A stretch of DNA of 64,000 nt from Pseudoduganella plicata. Lineage in GTDB: Bacteria; Pseudomonadota; Gammaproteobacteria; Burkholderiales; Burkholderiaceae_D. The stretch covers positions 2,604,001 to 2,668,000 of the forward strand of contig NZ_CP038026.1 in the NCBI RefSeq assembly GCF_004421005.1, given 5' to 3'. Made by a program: the position numbers and the translations under genes. Positions 24,069 to 33,174 of this stretch are shown piece by piece; positions within the stretch are counted from its first letter, which is position 1, and each line of letters begins with the position of its first letter. The notes beneath the pieces are model-generated. The model was not told where the DNA came from, did not search any database, and was given only the letters and a program-made list of their open reading frames with translations.

Positions 24069-26273
24069 TTACGCCACCTGCGGCAGCTTGTCGATCATTT
24101 TATCGAGCGTGATCGGATAATCGCGTATGCGCACGCCCGTGGCGTTATAAATGGCGTTGGCCACTGCCGCCGCCACGCCGCAGATACCGAGTTCACCCAC
24201 GCCCTTGGCCTTCATCGGCGACGACATCGGGTCCGTCTCGTCCAGGAAGACCACTTCCTGGTGCGGAATGTCCGCATGCACGGGCACCTCGTAGCTGGCC
24301 AGGTCGTGGTTGACGAAGAAGCCGAGGCGCTTGTCGACCACCAGATCCTCCATCAACGCCGCGCCCACACCCATCGTCATCGCGCCGATCACCTGGCTGC
24401 GCGCCGATTTCGGGTTCAGGATGCGGCCGGCCGCGCAGACGGCCAGCATGCGCCGCACCCGCACTTCACCCGTGTACGCGTCCACCGCCACCTCGACGAA
24501 GTGCGAGCCGAACGTCGACTGCTGGTACTTCTTGTCCAGGTCACCGAATTCGATCATGTCCTCCGCCACCAGCTCCGCGCCCTGTGCCGCCTGGCGCAGC
24601 GGGATGGACTTGCCGCCTGCGTTGACCATGCCATCTGCGAACTGCGCCTGTGCGCCATCCACGCCCAGCTTCTGGCAGACGATGTCGCGCAGCTTCACGC
24701 ACGCGGCGTACACGCCGGACGTGGCGCTGTTGCCGCCCCACTGGCCGCCCGAGCCGGCCGATTCCGGGTAGGCCGAGTCGCCCAGCTTGACCACCACTTT
24801 CTCCAGCGGCAGGCCCATCATCTCGGCCGCCGTCTGCGCGATGATCGTGTAGCTGCCGGTGCCGATATCGGTCATGTCGGTTTCGACGGTGACGACGCCG
24901 TCAGGCCCCAGCCGCACCCGGGCGGCGGACTTCGTCACGATATTGTTGCGGAACGCCGATGCCACGCCCATGCCGATCAGCCAGCGGCCCTCGCGCACCT
25001 GCGCCGGCTGCGGGTTGCGCTTGTTCCAGCCAAAGCGTTCCATCCCCTGGCGCATGCATTCGACATAGCGGCGCTGCGAGAACTTGCGCTCGCGCTTCTC
25101 CGGGTCTACCGTCGTGTCGTTGATGATGCGGAACATGACGGGGTCCATCCTGAGCTTTTCCGCCATCTCGTCGATGGCGATCTCCAGCGCCATCATCCCC
25201 GGTGCTTCGCCGGGCGCGCGCATTGCGTTCCCTTCCGGCAGATCGAGCACCGCCAGGCGCAGGGTCGTCAGGCGGTTCGCGCCCGCGTACAACAGGCGGG
25301 TCTGGTTGACGGCCGTTTCCGGTTTGCCTTCCGGCAGATCGCCCGACCAGCTCTCGTGCGCAATGGCCGTGATGCGCCCTTCGCGCGTGGCGCCGATGCG
25401 CAGACGCTGGATCGTGGCCGGGCGGTGCGTGGTGTTGTTGATCATCAGGGCGCGCTGCAGCGCCACCTTGACGGGCCGGCCCGTCGCCTTCGCGCCCAGC
25501 GCGGCCAGCACTGCCTCGGCGCGGATCCACAGCTTGCCGCCGAAGCCGCCGCCGATGTAGGGCGAGATCAGGCGCACGTTTTCCTTCGGGATATTCAACG
25601 TCTTCGCCATGTCGCTCACGCTCCAGGCGATCATCTGGTTGGACGTCCAGATCGTGACCTTGTCGCCTTCCCAGCGGGCGATGGACGCATGCGGCTCCAT
25701 CATCGCGTGGGTCTGGTCCGGCGTGGTGTAGGTAGCATCGAGCTTGACGGGAGCCCTGTCAAACGCCGTGGTGAACGCGCCGACCTTCGTTTGCGGCGGA
25801 TCCTCTTCCTTCTTCGGGATCTTTGCCGTGTCCTTGACGGCGGCCAGGTCGTAGGCGCCCTTCTCGCGCACGTACTTCACCTGCACCAGCTGGGCGGCGG
25901 AGCGGGCCTGTTCGAACGTCTCGGCCACGACCAGCGCGATGGCCTGGTGATAGTGCTCGATCTTCGGACCGGCCAGCAGGGCGGCCGTATTGAATTTGCC
26001 TTTGCCGAGCTTGCCGGCATTGTCCGCGGTGATGACGGCAATGACGCCGGGGGCCCGCTTCGCGGCGGCGAAGTCGATGGATTCGATGCGACCCTTGGCA
26101 ATGGCGGAACCGACGACATAGCCGTACGCCGCATTGGGCGCCGCCTCGTTCTGCTCGTAGGCATAGCGCGCGGTGCCGGTGGTTTTCAGGGGGCCGTCGA
26201 TACGGTCGACGGGCTTGCCGATGACCTTCAGCTGGTCGATCGGGTTGGTGGTGGCAGGCGTTGCAAATTTCAT
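24069..26273 (-). CDS. paoC: Molybdenum-binding large subunit of periplasmic aldehyde oxidoreductase (PaoC/YagR-like)
   Basis: 734 residues of the xanthine-oxidase family. The N-terminal aldehyde oxidase 'hammerhead' domain (RIDGPLKTTGTARYAYE) is followed by molybdopterin-binding domains with GGGFGGK near residue 240, GRPVKVALQR, and the C-terminal GVGELGICG, whose Glu is the catalytic base in this family. It would bind a molybdenum cytosine-dinucleotide cofactor and oxidise aldehydes to acids. It begins three bases after the paoB stop. Co-transcribed with paoB and the Tat-signal paoA subunit, so the complex should be carried to the periplasm by 'hitch-hiking'. No paoD/XdhC-like maturation chaperone follows. 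Confidence 0.9.
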   Translation of the reverse strand: MKFATPATTNPIDQLKVIGKPVDRIDGPLKTTGTARYAYEQNEAAPNAAYGYVVGSAIAKGRIESIDFAAAKRAPGVIAVITADNAGKLGKGKFNTAALLAGPKIEHYHQAIALVVAETFEQARSAAQLVQVKYVREKGAYDLAAVKDTAKIPKKEEDPPQTKVGAFTTAFDRAPVKLDATYTTPDQTHAMMEPHASIARWEGDKVTIWTSNQMIAWSVSDMAKTLNIPKENVRLISPYIGGGFGGKLWIRAEAVLAALGAKATGRPVKVALQRALMINNTTHRPATIQRLRIGATREGRITAIAHESWSGDLPEGKPETAVNQTRLLYAGANRLTTLRLAVLDLPEGNAMRAPGEAPGMMALEIAIDEMAEKLRMDPVMFRIINDTTVDPEKRERKFSQRRYVECMRQGMERFGWNKRNPQPAQVREGRWLIGMGVASAFRNNIVTKSAARVRLGPDGVVTVETDMTDIGTGSYTIIAQTAAEMMGLPLEKVVVKLGDSAYPESAGSGGQWGGNSATSGVYAACVKLRDIVCQKLGVDGAQAQFADGMVNAGGKSIPLRQAAQGAELVAEDMIEFGDLDKKYQQSTFGSHFVEVAVDAYTGEVRVRRMLAVCAAGRILNPKSARSQVIGAMTMGVGAALMEDLVVDKRLGFFVNHDLASYEVPVHADIPHQEVVFLDETDPMSSPMKAKGVGELGICGVAAAVANAIYNATGVRIRDYPITLDKMIDKLPQVA

Positions 26274-26276
26274 CGC

Positions 26277-27230
26277 TTATCCTTTCTTCGCATCCGCCAG
26301 CACGCCGTCGAGCGTACGCTGGACCAGGGGGATCTTGAACGCGTTTTCTTCCGTCGTCCTGGCGCCGGCCAGCAGCTGCCCGACAACAGCCTTGCCGCCG
26401 CGCGGCAGCTGCGACTCTGCTGCCTCGACGCGCCAGGGCTTGTGCGCCACGCCGCCAAGGGCGATGCGCCCCTTGCCGTCCGGCTGGACGATGGCCGCCA
26501 CCGAAATCAGTGCGAATGCATACGAGGCACGGTCGCGCACCTTGCGGTAGAAATGCTTGCCGCCGACGGGCTTCGGCAAGGTGACGGCCGTGATCAGTTC
26601 GCCCGGCGCCAGTACGTGCTCGATATGCGGCGTGTTGCCGGGCAGGCGGTGGAAGTCGGCGATGGGGATCACGCGCGTGCCGCCATCGGGCTTGACGGTT
26701 TCGATGCTGGCATCGAGCACACGCATGGCCACGGCCATGTCGCTCGGATGGGTGGCGATGCAGGCATCGCTGGCGCCGACAATCGCGTGGCCGCGCGTGT
26801 AGCCGCCGATGGCGGAGCAGCCGCTGCCCGGGGCGCGCTTGTTACAGGCCATGTTCGTGTCGTAGAAATACGGGCAGCGGGTACGCTGCAGCAGATTGCC
26901 GGCCGTCGTGGCCTTGTTGCGCAACTGCTGCGAGGCGCCGGCCAGCAGCGCGCGCGACAGCACGCCGTAGTCGCGCCGCACCCGGGCGTCGGCCGCCAGG
27001 TCGGTGTTGCGCACCAGGGCACCGATGCGCAGGCCGCCCTCGCTTGTGGCCTCGATCCTGTCGAGACCGAGGCCGTTGACGTCCACCAGGTGCGGCGGCG
27101 TTTCGATCTCCAGCTTCATCAGGTCCAGCAGGTTGGTGCCGCCGGCAATGAAGCGCGAGCCCTCCGCCCGCATCACGGCGGCCGCCGCTTCGGCGGGCGT
27201 GCGCGCCCGTTCGTAGGTGAAGACTTTCAT
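26277..27230 (-). CDS. paoB: FAD-binding subunit of aldehyde oxidoreductase (PaoB/YagS-like)
   Basis: 317 residues from the ATG at 27230 ([19 protein letters not shown]). The start overlaps the paoA stop by 4 bp (ATGA). It shows the FAD-binding PCMH fold ([17 protein letters not shown]) followed by the CO-dehydrogenase-flavoprotein C-terminal domain. The insertion RTRCPYFY...[12 protein letters not shown] supplies the cysteines that in E. coli PaoB ligate an extra [4Fe-4S] cluster. It passes electrons from the paoA iron-sulfur centres. Confidence 0.9.
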   Translation of the reverse strand: MKVFTYERARTPAEAAAAVMRAEGSRFIAGGTNLLDLMKLEIETPPHLVDVNGLGLDRIEATSEGGLRIGALVRNTDLAADARVRRDYGVLSRALLAGASQQLRNKATTAGNLLQRTRCPYFYDTNMACNKRAPGSGCSAIGGYTRGHAIVGASDACIATHPSDMAVAMRVLDASIETVKPDGGTRVIPIADFHRLPGNTPHIEHVLAPGELITAVTLPKPVGGKHFYRKVRDRASYAFALISVAAIVQPDGKGRIALGGVAHKPWRVEAAESQLPRGGKAVVGQLLAGARTTEENAFKIPLVQRTLDGVLADAKKG

Positions 27231-27874
27231 GCTTTGCCTCCCGCGACTTCCGTGATGGCGTCGAGAATATTCGAGTAGGCGCCGCAGCGGCAGATATTGC
27301 CGCTCATGCGTTCGCGGATCTCCGCCGCGCTCAGCAGCGGCGCCTGCGTCAGGTCGCCCGTGACATGGCTGGGGATGCCCTTGCGGATTTCGTCCAGCAC
27401 GGAGACGGCCGAACAGATCTGGCCAGGCGTACAGTAGCCGCACTGGTAACCGTCATGCTTGACGAAGGCGGCCTGCATCGGATGCAGTTTATCGGGTGTG
27501 CCGAGGCCTTCGATCGTCGTCACCTGCGCGCCGTTGTGCATGACCGCGAGGCTCAGGCACGAGTTAATGCGGCGGCCATCGACGATGACGGTGCAGGCGC
27601 CGCACTGGCCCTGGTCGCAGCCCTTCTTGGTGCCGGTCAGGTGCAGGTTCTCGCGCAGCGCGTCGAGCAGCGTGGTGCGCGTGTCGACATCGAGCTCGCG
27701 CGACTGGCCGTTCACCGTTAGCGCTACCTTCGACATGACGGGCGGCGTCGGCGAGTCCACTCGGCCGGCGGCCGGCTGGGCCTGTGCGCCCGCGACGGTC
27801 GGCACGGCGGCGGCGGTGGCCGTAAGCGCGCCTGCGATCAGCAGGTCGCGCCGGGTAAGTTTGAGGTCATCCAT
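27227..27874 (-). CDS. paoA: 2Fe-2S subunit of aldehyde oxidoreductase with Tat signal (PaoA/YagT-like)
   Basis: About 215 residues. I prefer the ATG at 27874 over the one at 27883 because it sits closest to the twin-arginine signal ([18 protein letters not shown]). The plant-ferredoxin-like [2Fe-2S] domain has [11 protein letters not shown] plus a following Cys. The second [2Fe-2S] domain has [10 protein letters not shown] and GNICRCGAY. First gene of paoABC; the Tat signal should export the folded heterotrimer. The upstream gap to 28117 is AT-rich but contains no promoter I would stake a claim on. Confidence 0.9.
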   Translation of the reverse strand: MDDLKLTRRDLLIAGALTATAAAVPTVAGAQAQPAAGRVDSPTPPVMSKVALTVNGQSRELDVDTRTTLLDALRENLHLTGTKKGCDQGQCGACTVIVDGRRINSCLSLAVMHNGAQVTTIEGLGTPDKLHPMQAAFVKHDGYQCGYCTPGQICSAVSVLDEIRKGIPSHVTGDLTQAPLLSAAEIRERMSGNICRCGAYSNILDAITEVAGGKA

Positions 27875-28117
27875 GTATCGCATCCTATGGCTGGGTGGGG
27901 GTGGCTGGAAGCGGCGCTTGTTCAGCGCGGGACGGCAGACCTTGGGTGAGCCTGGCCGATAGTTATCTTAAATGCAAATCCGGATTCGATTAGCACGGTT
28001 GAACGGCATAGTCTTATGTCTGGGAGTCATGAATCGGCAGTGAACCGCCATAAGCCAATGCAGTGCAATCGACGCGGGGATGGGGTACGCTGCGGGCTGA
28101 CCCGTCCTTCGTCCGCC

Positions 28118-28480
28118 ATGAAACATCTATTTAATACCGTTGGCTGCATCGCCGTCGTGCTGGCCCTGTTCGGCGTCTTCCTGCCGCTGTTGCCGACAAC
28201 GCCGTTCCTGCTGCTGGCCTCGGCCTGCTTCGTGCGCGGCTCGCCGCGCCTGCACAACTGGCTGCGCACGAACCGGCTGTTCGGCGGCTACCTGCGCGAC
28301 TATGAGGACGGCCGCGGCATCCCGCTGCGGGCGAAAGTCGTTGTGCTGCTGCTGATGTGGGGGTCGCTGGGATGGTCCATGACGCGGGTGCCGGGGGTGG
28401 CGCTGGTCGCGATGCTGGCGGCGATCGGGGTTGGCGTGACAATCTACCTGGTGCGGTTCGTGCCGACGATGCGCAGGTAA
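28118..28480 (+). CDS. ybaN: YbaN family (DUF454) inner-membrane protein
   Basis: 120 residues from ATG 28118 (MKHLFNTVGCIAVVLALFG). It has the family's PLLPTTPFLLLASACFVRGSPRLHNWL segment (split here across one membrane helix and its following loop), an amphipathic NRLFGGYLRDYEDGRGIP region, and two more membrane helices. Function unknown in all relatives. Divergent from paoA. Confidence 0.88.
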   Translation: MKHLFNTVGCIAVVLALFGVFLPLLPTTPFLLLASACFVRGSPRLHNWLRTNRLFGGYLRDYEDGRGIPLRAKVVVLLLMWGSLGWSMTRVPGVALVAMLAAIGVGVTIYLVRFVPTMRR

Positions 28481-28506
28481 CGAAAAGCCGCCGCGCCAAT
28501 GCGATA

Positions 28507-28795
28507 ATGCCGGCCGTTCGTCAACTCATTCATGACCCGCACCGTGTTCAGGCTATCCCGATCCGCTGCGACGACGGCAAGCGCTTTTCCGTGTATTGCG
28601 GCGAGCAATGCGAAGATGGTTCGACCTCAGCGCCGAAACCGACAGGGAAGAATTAAAGCCGGCCTACCTGGGCAAGCGCGTCGTGGTCGCGGTCCGCCCC
28701 GAACGCAATGGCGAGCGCCTGCCCGGTGCCGACGCGGCGGACGTGATGATATCCGTGAAATCGATCAGGTTCGTGAAGCAGGTGACGTCGTTACT
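28507..28795 (+). pseudogene. Possible small frameshifted gene, unknown
   Basis: Frame 1 from ATG 28507 gives a peptide ending in CDDGKRFSVYCGEQ before losing sense. A different frame then reads FDLSAETDREELKPAYLGKR and VVVAVRPERNGERLPGADAA with GC-rich third codon positions, until it meets the oppositely oriented gene at 28791. The two halves look like one ~95-residue coding region with an indel near 28605. No family recognised. Confidence 0.25.
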
Positions 28796-28988
28796 TGAAT
28801 TGCCCGCCATCCTCGTCGCCCGGCAGCAACTCGGGGCTGCCATCGACACTGTCGTCCACCTGGCGGCCGCCGGGCACTGCGGCGGCAGCGTCGATCACCG
28901 CAGGTGTGCGAGCCGCCGACGCGTACAGTACCGGGGCGGAGAAGATCAGCGCGAGCAAGGTGGCGGCAAAGGCAAGGATCGGGGACAT
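28791..28988 (-). CDS. Small secreted or membrane-anchored protein, unknown
   Basis: 65 residues: a hydrophobic signal-like segment (ILAFAATLLALIFSAPVLYA) then a short acidic, Pro/Gly-rich tail. An AGGTCA motif precedes the ATG at 28988. Nothing recognised; the gene call rests on the signal peptide and codon bias. Confidence 0.45.
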   Translation of the reverse strand: MSPILAFAATLLALIFSAPVLYASAARTPAVIDAAAAVPGGRQVDDSVDGSPELLPGDEDGGQFK

Positions 28989-29122
28989 GGCGTGACCTGT
29001 TGGATGGCGTAGCTGTCATATGGGGTGCCACGTCGGCTTTGCAATGGCCGGCGCCGTGCACTTCGCCGCGGGGAATTGGCGTATATTTCTCCTCACGAGA
29101 AACAGCCAGCAAGGGAGTCGTC

Positions 29123-29605
29123 ATGAAACCGCGTATTCGCCGCGCCGCCCTGGCGGCCGCACTGCTGCTCCCGGCCATCGGTGCCTTCGCCGGTGCGAAG
29201 GTCACTTATGTCCAGCCCGAAAAAATGACGGATGTGCCCCGCTTTCCGTCCGACCGCGAGTCGATGGAAATCACGTTCCGCGAGCACCTCGAGAAACTGT
29301 CGGAACGCCTGCCGGCGGGCCAGCAGCTGGTCGTGGAATTCCTCGATATCGACCTGGCAGGCGACGTCTTCCCGCGTGTGCCGGTGCAGGATATCCGCGT
29401 CCTGAAAGGCCGCGCCGACTGGCCGCGCATGCACCTGCGCTATCGTATCGAACAGGACGGCGCGGTGCTGCGCAGCGGCGAACGCGAACTGGCCGACCCG
29501 AATTATCTGATGCATTCGAGCCGCCACAACGGCGAGCTTTACCAGCACGAGAAGATCATGCTGGACGACTGGTTCCGCAAAGAGGTTCTGGCGGAACGTC
29601 GATAA
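29123..29605 (+). CDS. DUF3016 domain protein, exported
   Basis: 160 residues from ATG 29123, preceded by AAGGGAG. Signal peptide of about 24 residues (cleavage near GAFAGA). The mature part contains the DUF3016 pattern: VTYVQPEKMTDV, the helix SMEITFREHLEKLSERLP, EFLDIDLAG and, near the end, the aspartate/tyrosine-rich ADPNYLM and KIMLDDWFRKEV. Family of unknown periplasmic function in beta- and gammaproteobacteria. It appears monocistronic. Confidence 0.85.
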   Translation: MKPRIRRAALAAALLLPAIGAFAGAKVTYVQPEKMTDVPRFPSDRESMEITFREHLEKLSERLPAGQQLVVEFLDIDLAGDVFPRVPVQDIRVLKGRADWPRMHLRYRIEQDGAVLRSGERELADPNYLMHSSRHNGELYQHEKIMLDDWFRKEVLAERR

Positions 29606-29719
29606 CCGGGAACGTTACGCCGGCCTGCCTCATCGTTCCGCACAGCGGAACCATTTCCCCTTCAAACGACGTGCTTTTGCAACGCCCGCCCCGCTATCGC
29701 CTCAGTTAGTCAATTGTCG

Positions 29720-29783
29720 TTGACGCCACCGCGCGTCCTTCCCTACAGTTTCATTATTCGCACAAGAGTTTCGCACAGAGAAA
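29720..29783 (+). promoter_or_regulatory. Predicted porin promoter with IclR-type operator
   Basis: TTGACG (29720-29725), 18-bp spacer, TACAGT (29744-29749). Nineteen bases further comes the palindrome TTTCGCACAGAGAAA (29769-29783), sharing its plan TTTCG-N5-(A/C)GAAA with sites near the ligase, liv operon and dehydrogenase operon. An operator just downstream of the promoter suits repression. Confidence 0.5.
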
Positions 29784-29833
29784 CCGCGACGAGTGGCGTC
29801 CGCCACGCCGACAATAAAACTGGAGACCGCACC

Positions 29834-30919
29834 ATGAAAAAAATCATCGCAAGCCTGCCCGTACTGTATGCCTGCATCGCCACGGCCGCCGCGCAGTCGG
29901 GTGTCACCTTGTACGGCATCGTCGATGCCGGCGTCACGCACGTCGACAGCGCCGGCCCGGTGGGCGGGCGCAGCACGATCGAGGCCGGGCAAATGCAGGT
30001 GTCACGCTTCGGCATCAAGGGCGTCGAGGACCTGGGCAACGGACTGAAAGCCCGCTTCGGCCTGGAGGGGACGCTGTTCAACGACACCGGCGTGGCCGGC
30101 GTGGCGACAGGAACGCCGTCGGCCAACAGCCTGTTCGACCGCGAAGCGACCGTCGGCCTGGCCGGTCCGTTCGGTTCGATCGACATGGGCCGCCAGAACA
30201 TCCTGGGCGTGCAATCGGTCGGCCTGGCGGACCCGATGGGACTGGCGTTCGCAGCCACCAGCCCGAACGTGCTGTTCGCGGCGATGAATCACGCCGGCGT
30301 CTACGGCCCATACGGTGCCAACAACGGCGGCACCGCGCTGCGGCAAAACAACTCGGTGCGCTACGTCTCGCCATTGTTCCGCGGCGCCGGCTTCGCCCTG
30401 ATGCACGGCTTCGGCGAGCAGGCCGGCGACGCGGAAAAGAGCACTTACCAGGGCGCGTCGGCATTCTTCAACCGGGGATCGTTCGGCATCGCCGGCGCCT
30501 ATGCGCGCATGAAGAACGCGGCCAATACGGACGTGCTGACGTCGCACGCCTACGGCATCAAGTACACGGCGGGAACGGTCGCGCTGAAGTCCACGTGGGC
30601 GCAGAACACGCTGGCCAGCACGGGCCGCAAGATCCGTGTGTTCGGCGTCGGCGTCGACGTGCCCGTCAGCCCGGCGCTGTCGCTGAACGGCGCCTTCTAC
30701 GACACGCGGCGCTCCGGCGACCTGCGCGACCGGTCGCGCCAGTACGTCTTCATCGCCCGCCACGCCCTCAGCAAGCGCAGCACCGCCTACCTGTCGCTGG
30801 CCCGCGCGACGACGGACACCGTCGTCACCGCCACGCAGATCAACCTGGCGCAGGGCTTTGTCGCCATCGGCAGCGATGCCGCCAACCGCGTCACGGTCGG
30901 CCTGATGCACCTGTATTGA
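29834..30919 (+). CDS. Gram-negative porin (Burkholderia OmpC-like)
   Basis: 361 residues from ATG 29834. Signal peptide (MKKIIASLPVLYACIATAAAQ), then the Gram_neg_porins start SGVTLYGIVDAGV and RFGIKGVEDLGNGLKARFGLEG. A 16-strand trimeric barrel is expected; the C-terminus ends in NRVTVGLMHLY, with the usual aromatic-rich last strand. It lets small hydrophilic substrates cross the outer membrane. The shared operator upstream suggests it serves the adjacent carboxylic-acid uptake/degradation module. Confidence 0.9.
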   Translation: MKKIIASLPVLYACIATAAAQSGVTLYGIVDAGVTHVDSAGPVGGRSTIEAGQMQVSRFGIKGVEDLGNGLKARFGLEGTLFNDTGVAGVATGTPSANSLFDREATVGLAGPFGSIDMGRQNILGVQSVGLADPMGLAFAATSPNVLFAAMNHAGVYGPYGANNGGTALRQNNSVRYVSPLFRGAGFALMHGFGEQAGDAEKSTYQGASAFFNRGSFGIAGAYARMKNAANTDVLTSHAYGIKYTAGTVALKSTWAQNTLASTGRKIRVFGVGVDVPVSPALSLNGAFYDTRRSGDLRDRSRQYVFIARHALSKRSTAYLSLARATTDTVVTATQINLAQGFVAIGSDAANRVTVGLMHLY

Positions 30920-30935
30920 ATGGCGCCGGCCCGGG

Positions 30936-32591
30936 TCACCGCGCAGCGGTGGCCTGGGCTTCCTGCAACGTGCGCCACAGGATCTTGCCCGTGGCCGATT
31001 TCGGCAGCGCCGCGCAGAACTCGACGATGCGCGGGCTCTTGTAGGTGGCCATATTGGCGTGCGCCCAGTCGACGATTTCCTGTTCGCTGACGGTGCCGGC
31101 GTAGCCCTCCTTCAGCGCGACGACGGCCTTGACGGTCTCGCCGCGGCGCTCGTCGCGGCTGGCAACCACGCATACTTCGCGGATCGCCGGGTGCCGGTAC
31201 ATCAGCGCTTCCACCTCGGCCGGCCAGACCTTGTAACCGCACGCGTTGATCATCCGCTTCAGCCGGTCGACCATGAAGAAATAACCGTCGTCGTCCACCC
31301 TGCCCAGGTCGCCCGTGCGCAGGAAGCGCTGGCCGTCGATCTGCACGAACGCCTCGGCGCTGGCGTCCGGATTGTTCCAGTAGCCCTGCATGACCTGCGG
31401 GCCGTGCACGACGATCTCGCCTACCTCGCCCGGCGCCAGTTCGGCCAGCGTCACGGGATCGACGACGCGGGCGTCGACGTCGAAGATGGGGATGCCCAGG
31501 CACTGCTTCTTGGGCCGCTCGCCCGGATTGATGTGCGTGGGCGCGATGGTCTCGGACATGCCGTAGCCTTCGACATAGTCGATGCCCAGCAGGTCGTGCA
31601 TCTTCTGCGCGATCGCATCGGGCATCGCGGCCCCGCCCCCGCTCATGCGCCGCACGCTGGACAGGTCGTACTCGCCTAGTCGGGGACTGGACAGCAGGTC
31701 CACCACCATCGTTGAAATCAGCTGCAGCGCATTGACGCGGTGGCGGCGGATGCAATCGGCCGCCGTATCGCGGTCCCAGCGCGCCAGCAGCACCATCGTG
31801 CCACCGATGAAGACCAGGCCGTTCATGCCGCCTTGCATGCCCGTGACGTGGAACAGCGGCAGCACCGACAGCCCCACCGTGTCCTGCTGCGTACCGAACC
31901 ACTGCATGCCCGCAACCGCCGTCACCATGACGCTGCGATGCGTGTGCATGCAGCCTTTCGGGTAGCCGGTGGTGCCCGACGTGTAGGGCATGACGCACAG
32001 GTCGTCCGGCCCCGCAACGAGGGGCGGCGGTTCGCCGCCGGCTGCCAGCATGTCACGCCACATGACGACGCCGGCGCCCGCGATGTCCCGGCGCGGCGCG
32101 GCGACGAATTCCGGCACCGCCAGGTCGGTCGGCTGGCGCAGGTAATCCGAATAGGCGGCCACCAGCACGTGGCGCAGACCCAGTGGCTGCACCTGCGCGT
32201 ACAGGTCCTGCGGCACGAAAACCGTCTGCGCGCCCGTGTCTTGCGCATAGTGGCGTAGTTCCTCCGTCAGGTTCATCGGGTTGACGGGAACGACGACGGC
32301 ATTCGCACGCAGGATGGCGTAGTAGGCCAGCACGAACTGCGGGCTGTTCTGCATGTACAGCAGCACGCGGTCGCCCCGCGCCACGCCGCATTGCCCGCAC
32401 AGGAAGCCGGCGATGCGCTCGACCTCCCGCCAGCATTCGGCATAGCTGATCGGCGTGTCGTAGAAGACGATGCAGGGTTTGTCGGGATAGCGCCGGGCCG
32501 ACACCTCCAGGTTGTAGCACAGGTTCGTCTCGGGCACGGTGAGGTGGCGTGGCAGGCCCTTGGGCCAGTGGTCGAAATGGCGCTGGTTCAT
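30936..32591 (-). CDS. AMP-forming acyl-CoA synthetase (long/medium-chain fatty acid-CoA ligase family)
   Basis: 551 residues of the ANL superfamily. The P-loop motif YTSGTTGYPKGC lies near residue 208-219, followed by EGYGMSET (adenine pocket), the A8 hinge TGDLGRVDDDGYF, RLKRMINACGYKVWPAEVE, and the catalytic lysine in PKSATGKILWRTL near the C-terminus. It should activate a carboxylic acid as acyl-AMP and then acyl-CoA in the cytoplasm. Substrate not predictable from the sequence. Divergent from the thioesterase at 32715, with a shared operator region. It probably supplies the acyl-CoA substrate for the dehydrogenase pair at 38980-41326. Confidence 0.9.
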   Translation of the reverse strand: MNQRHFDHWPKGLPRHLTVPETNLCYNLEVSARRYPDKPCIVFYDTPISYAECWREVERIAGFLCGQCGVARGDRVLLYMQNSPQFVLAYYAILRANAVVVPVNPMNLTEELRHYAQDTGAQTVFVPQDLYAQVQPLGLRHVLVAAYSDYLRQPTDLAVPEFVAAPRRDIAGAGVVMWRDMLAAGGEPPPLVAGPDDLCVMPYTSGTTGYPKGCMHTHRSVMVTAVAGMQWFGTQQDTVGLSVLPLFHVTGMQGGMNGLVFIGGTMVLLARWDRDTAADCIRRHRVNALQLISTMVVDLLSSPRLGEYDLSSVRRMSGGGAAMPDAIAQKMHDLLGIDYVEGYGMSETIAPTHINPGERPKKQCLGIPIFDVDARVVDPVTLAELAPGEVGEIVVHGPQVMQGYWNNPDASAEAFVQIDGQRFLRTGDLGRVDDDGYFFMVDRLKRMINACGYKVWPAEVEALMYRHPAIREVCVVASRDERRGETVKAVVALKEGYAGTVSEQEIVDWAHANMATYKSPRIVEFCAALPKSATGKILWRTLQEAQATAAR

Positions 32592-32607
32592 TTATCTCCT
32601 GCCTTTA

Positions 32608-32670
32608 TTTCGCTGTACGAAACTGCGTTTTGGTTTGATTCAGTGTAGCAGCGGCTAAATGTGATGTAAA
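32608..32670 (-). promoter_or_regulatory. Predicted ligase promoter with IclR-type operator
   Basis: On the minus strand TTTACA (32670-32665), 17-bp spacer, TACACT (32647-32642). Nineteen bases downstream of the -10 is the perfect palindrome TTTCGCTGTACGAAA (32608-32622), the best example of the proposed IclR operator. It lies 16 bp before the ligase start and could also affect the divergent thioesterase. Confidence 0.55.
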
Positions 32671-32714
32671 CTGGGCTGGACATCGACGTCGGGAAGCAGC
32701 ACTTCGGGAGGCTT

Positions 32715-33170
32715 ATGGCGGCAGGCGAAGAAAACAGAACGGTGCCCGCGCGCTTCGAGCGCCTGAAACGGGGCGGCCCGTACATCGCCGGGCTGGGGGA
32801 GCTGTATGTGCTGCACGAGGGCGGCCGGATCGTCATCGCCATGCACGTGGCGCAGCGCCACACGAACATGCGCGGCATCGCGCACGGCGGCATGCTGGCA
32901 AGCCTGGCCGATACGGCGCTCGGCATCGGCCTGACCCTGGCGTGCGAGGCGCGCCATTCGTTCGTCACCGTCAGCCTCACTACCGATTTTCTCGATGCGG
33001 CGCGTCCCGGCGACTGGGTCGAGGCGCACGTGCGCATCGACCGGATCGGCGGGCGCGTGGCGTTCGCGGCCTGCGACCTGCGCACGGGCGAGAAGGCGCT
33101 GCTGCGCGCCAGCGGCGTGTTTGCCGTGATGGCGCCGTTGACGCCGGAGCAGCTGGCCGCGGGCTACTGA
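32715..33170 (+). CDS. PaaI-family hotdog acyl-CoA thioesterase
   Basis: 151 residues from ATG 32715, preceded by GGGAGG. It has the PaaI-type hotdog core NMRGIAHGGMLASLADTALG: the HGG motif and the following helix hold the catalytic Asp. VSLTTDFLDAARPGDWVEA is the typical beta-sheet that follows. It hydrolyses acyl-CoA thioesters, possibly releasing CoA from dead-end intermediates of the neighbouring pathway. Convergent with the IclR gene, 4 bp between stops. Confidence 0.85.
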   Translation: MAAGEENRTVPARFERLKRGGPYIAGLGELYVLHEGGRIVIAMHVAQRHTNMRGIAHGGMLASLADTALGIGLTLACEARHSFVTVSLTTDFLDAARPGDWVEAHVRIDRIGGRVAFAACDLRTGEKALLRASGVFAVMAPLTPEQLAAGY

Positions 33171-33174
33171 GGCG

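Noticed and set aside
23973..27278. 1101-codon + strand frame opposite paoCB
   Set aside because: His/Arg/Gly-rich antisense shadow of paoB and paoC, which are clear by motif.
28904..29122. Upstream extension of the DUF3016 gene
   Set aside because: It would destroy the signal peptide that begins at 29123, and it overlaps the small minus-strand gene.
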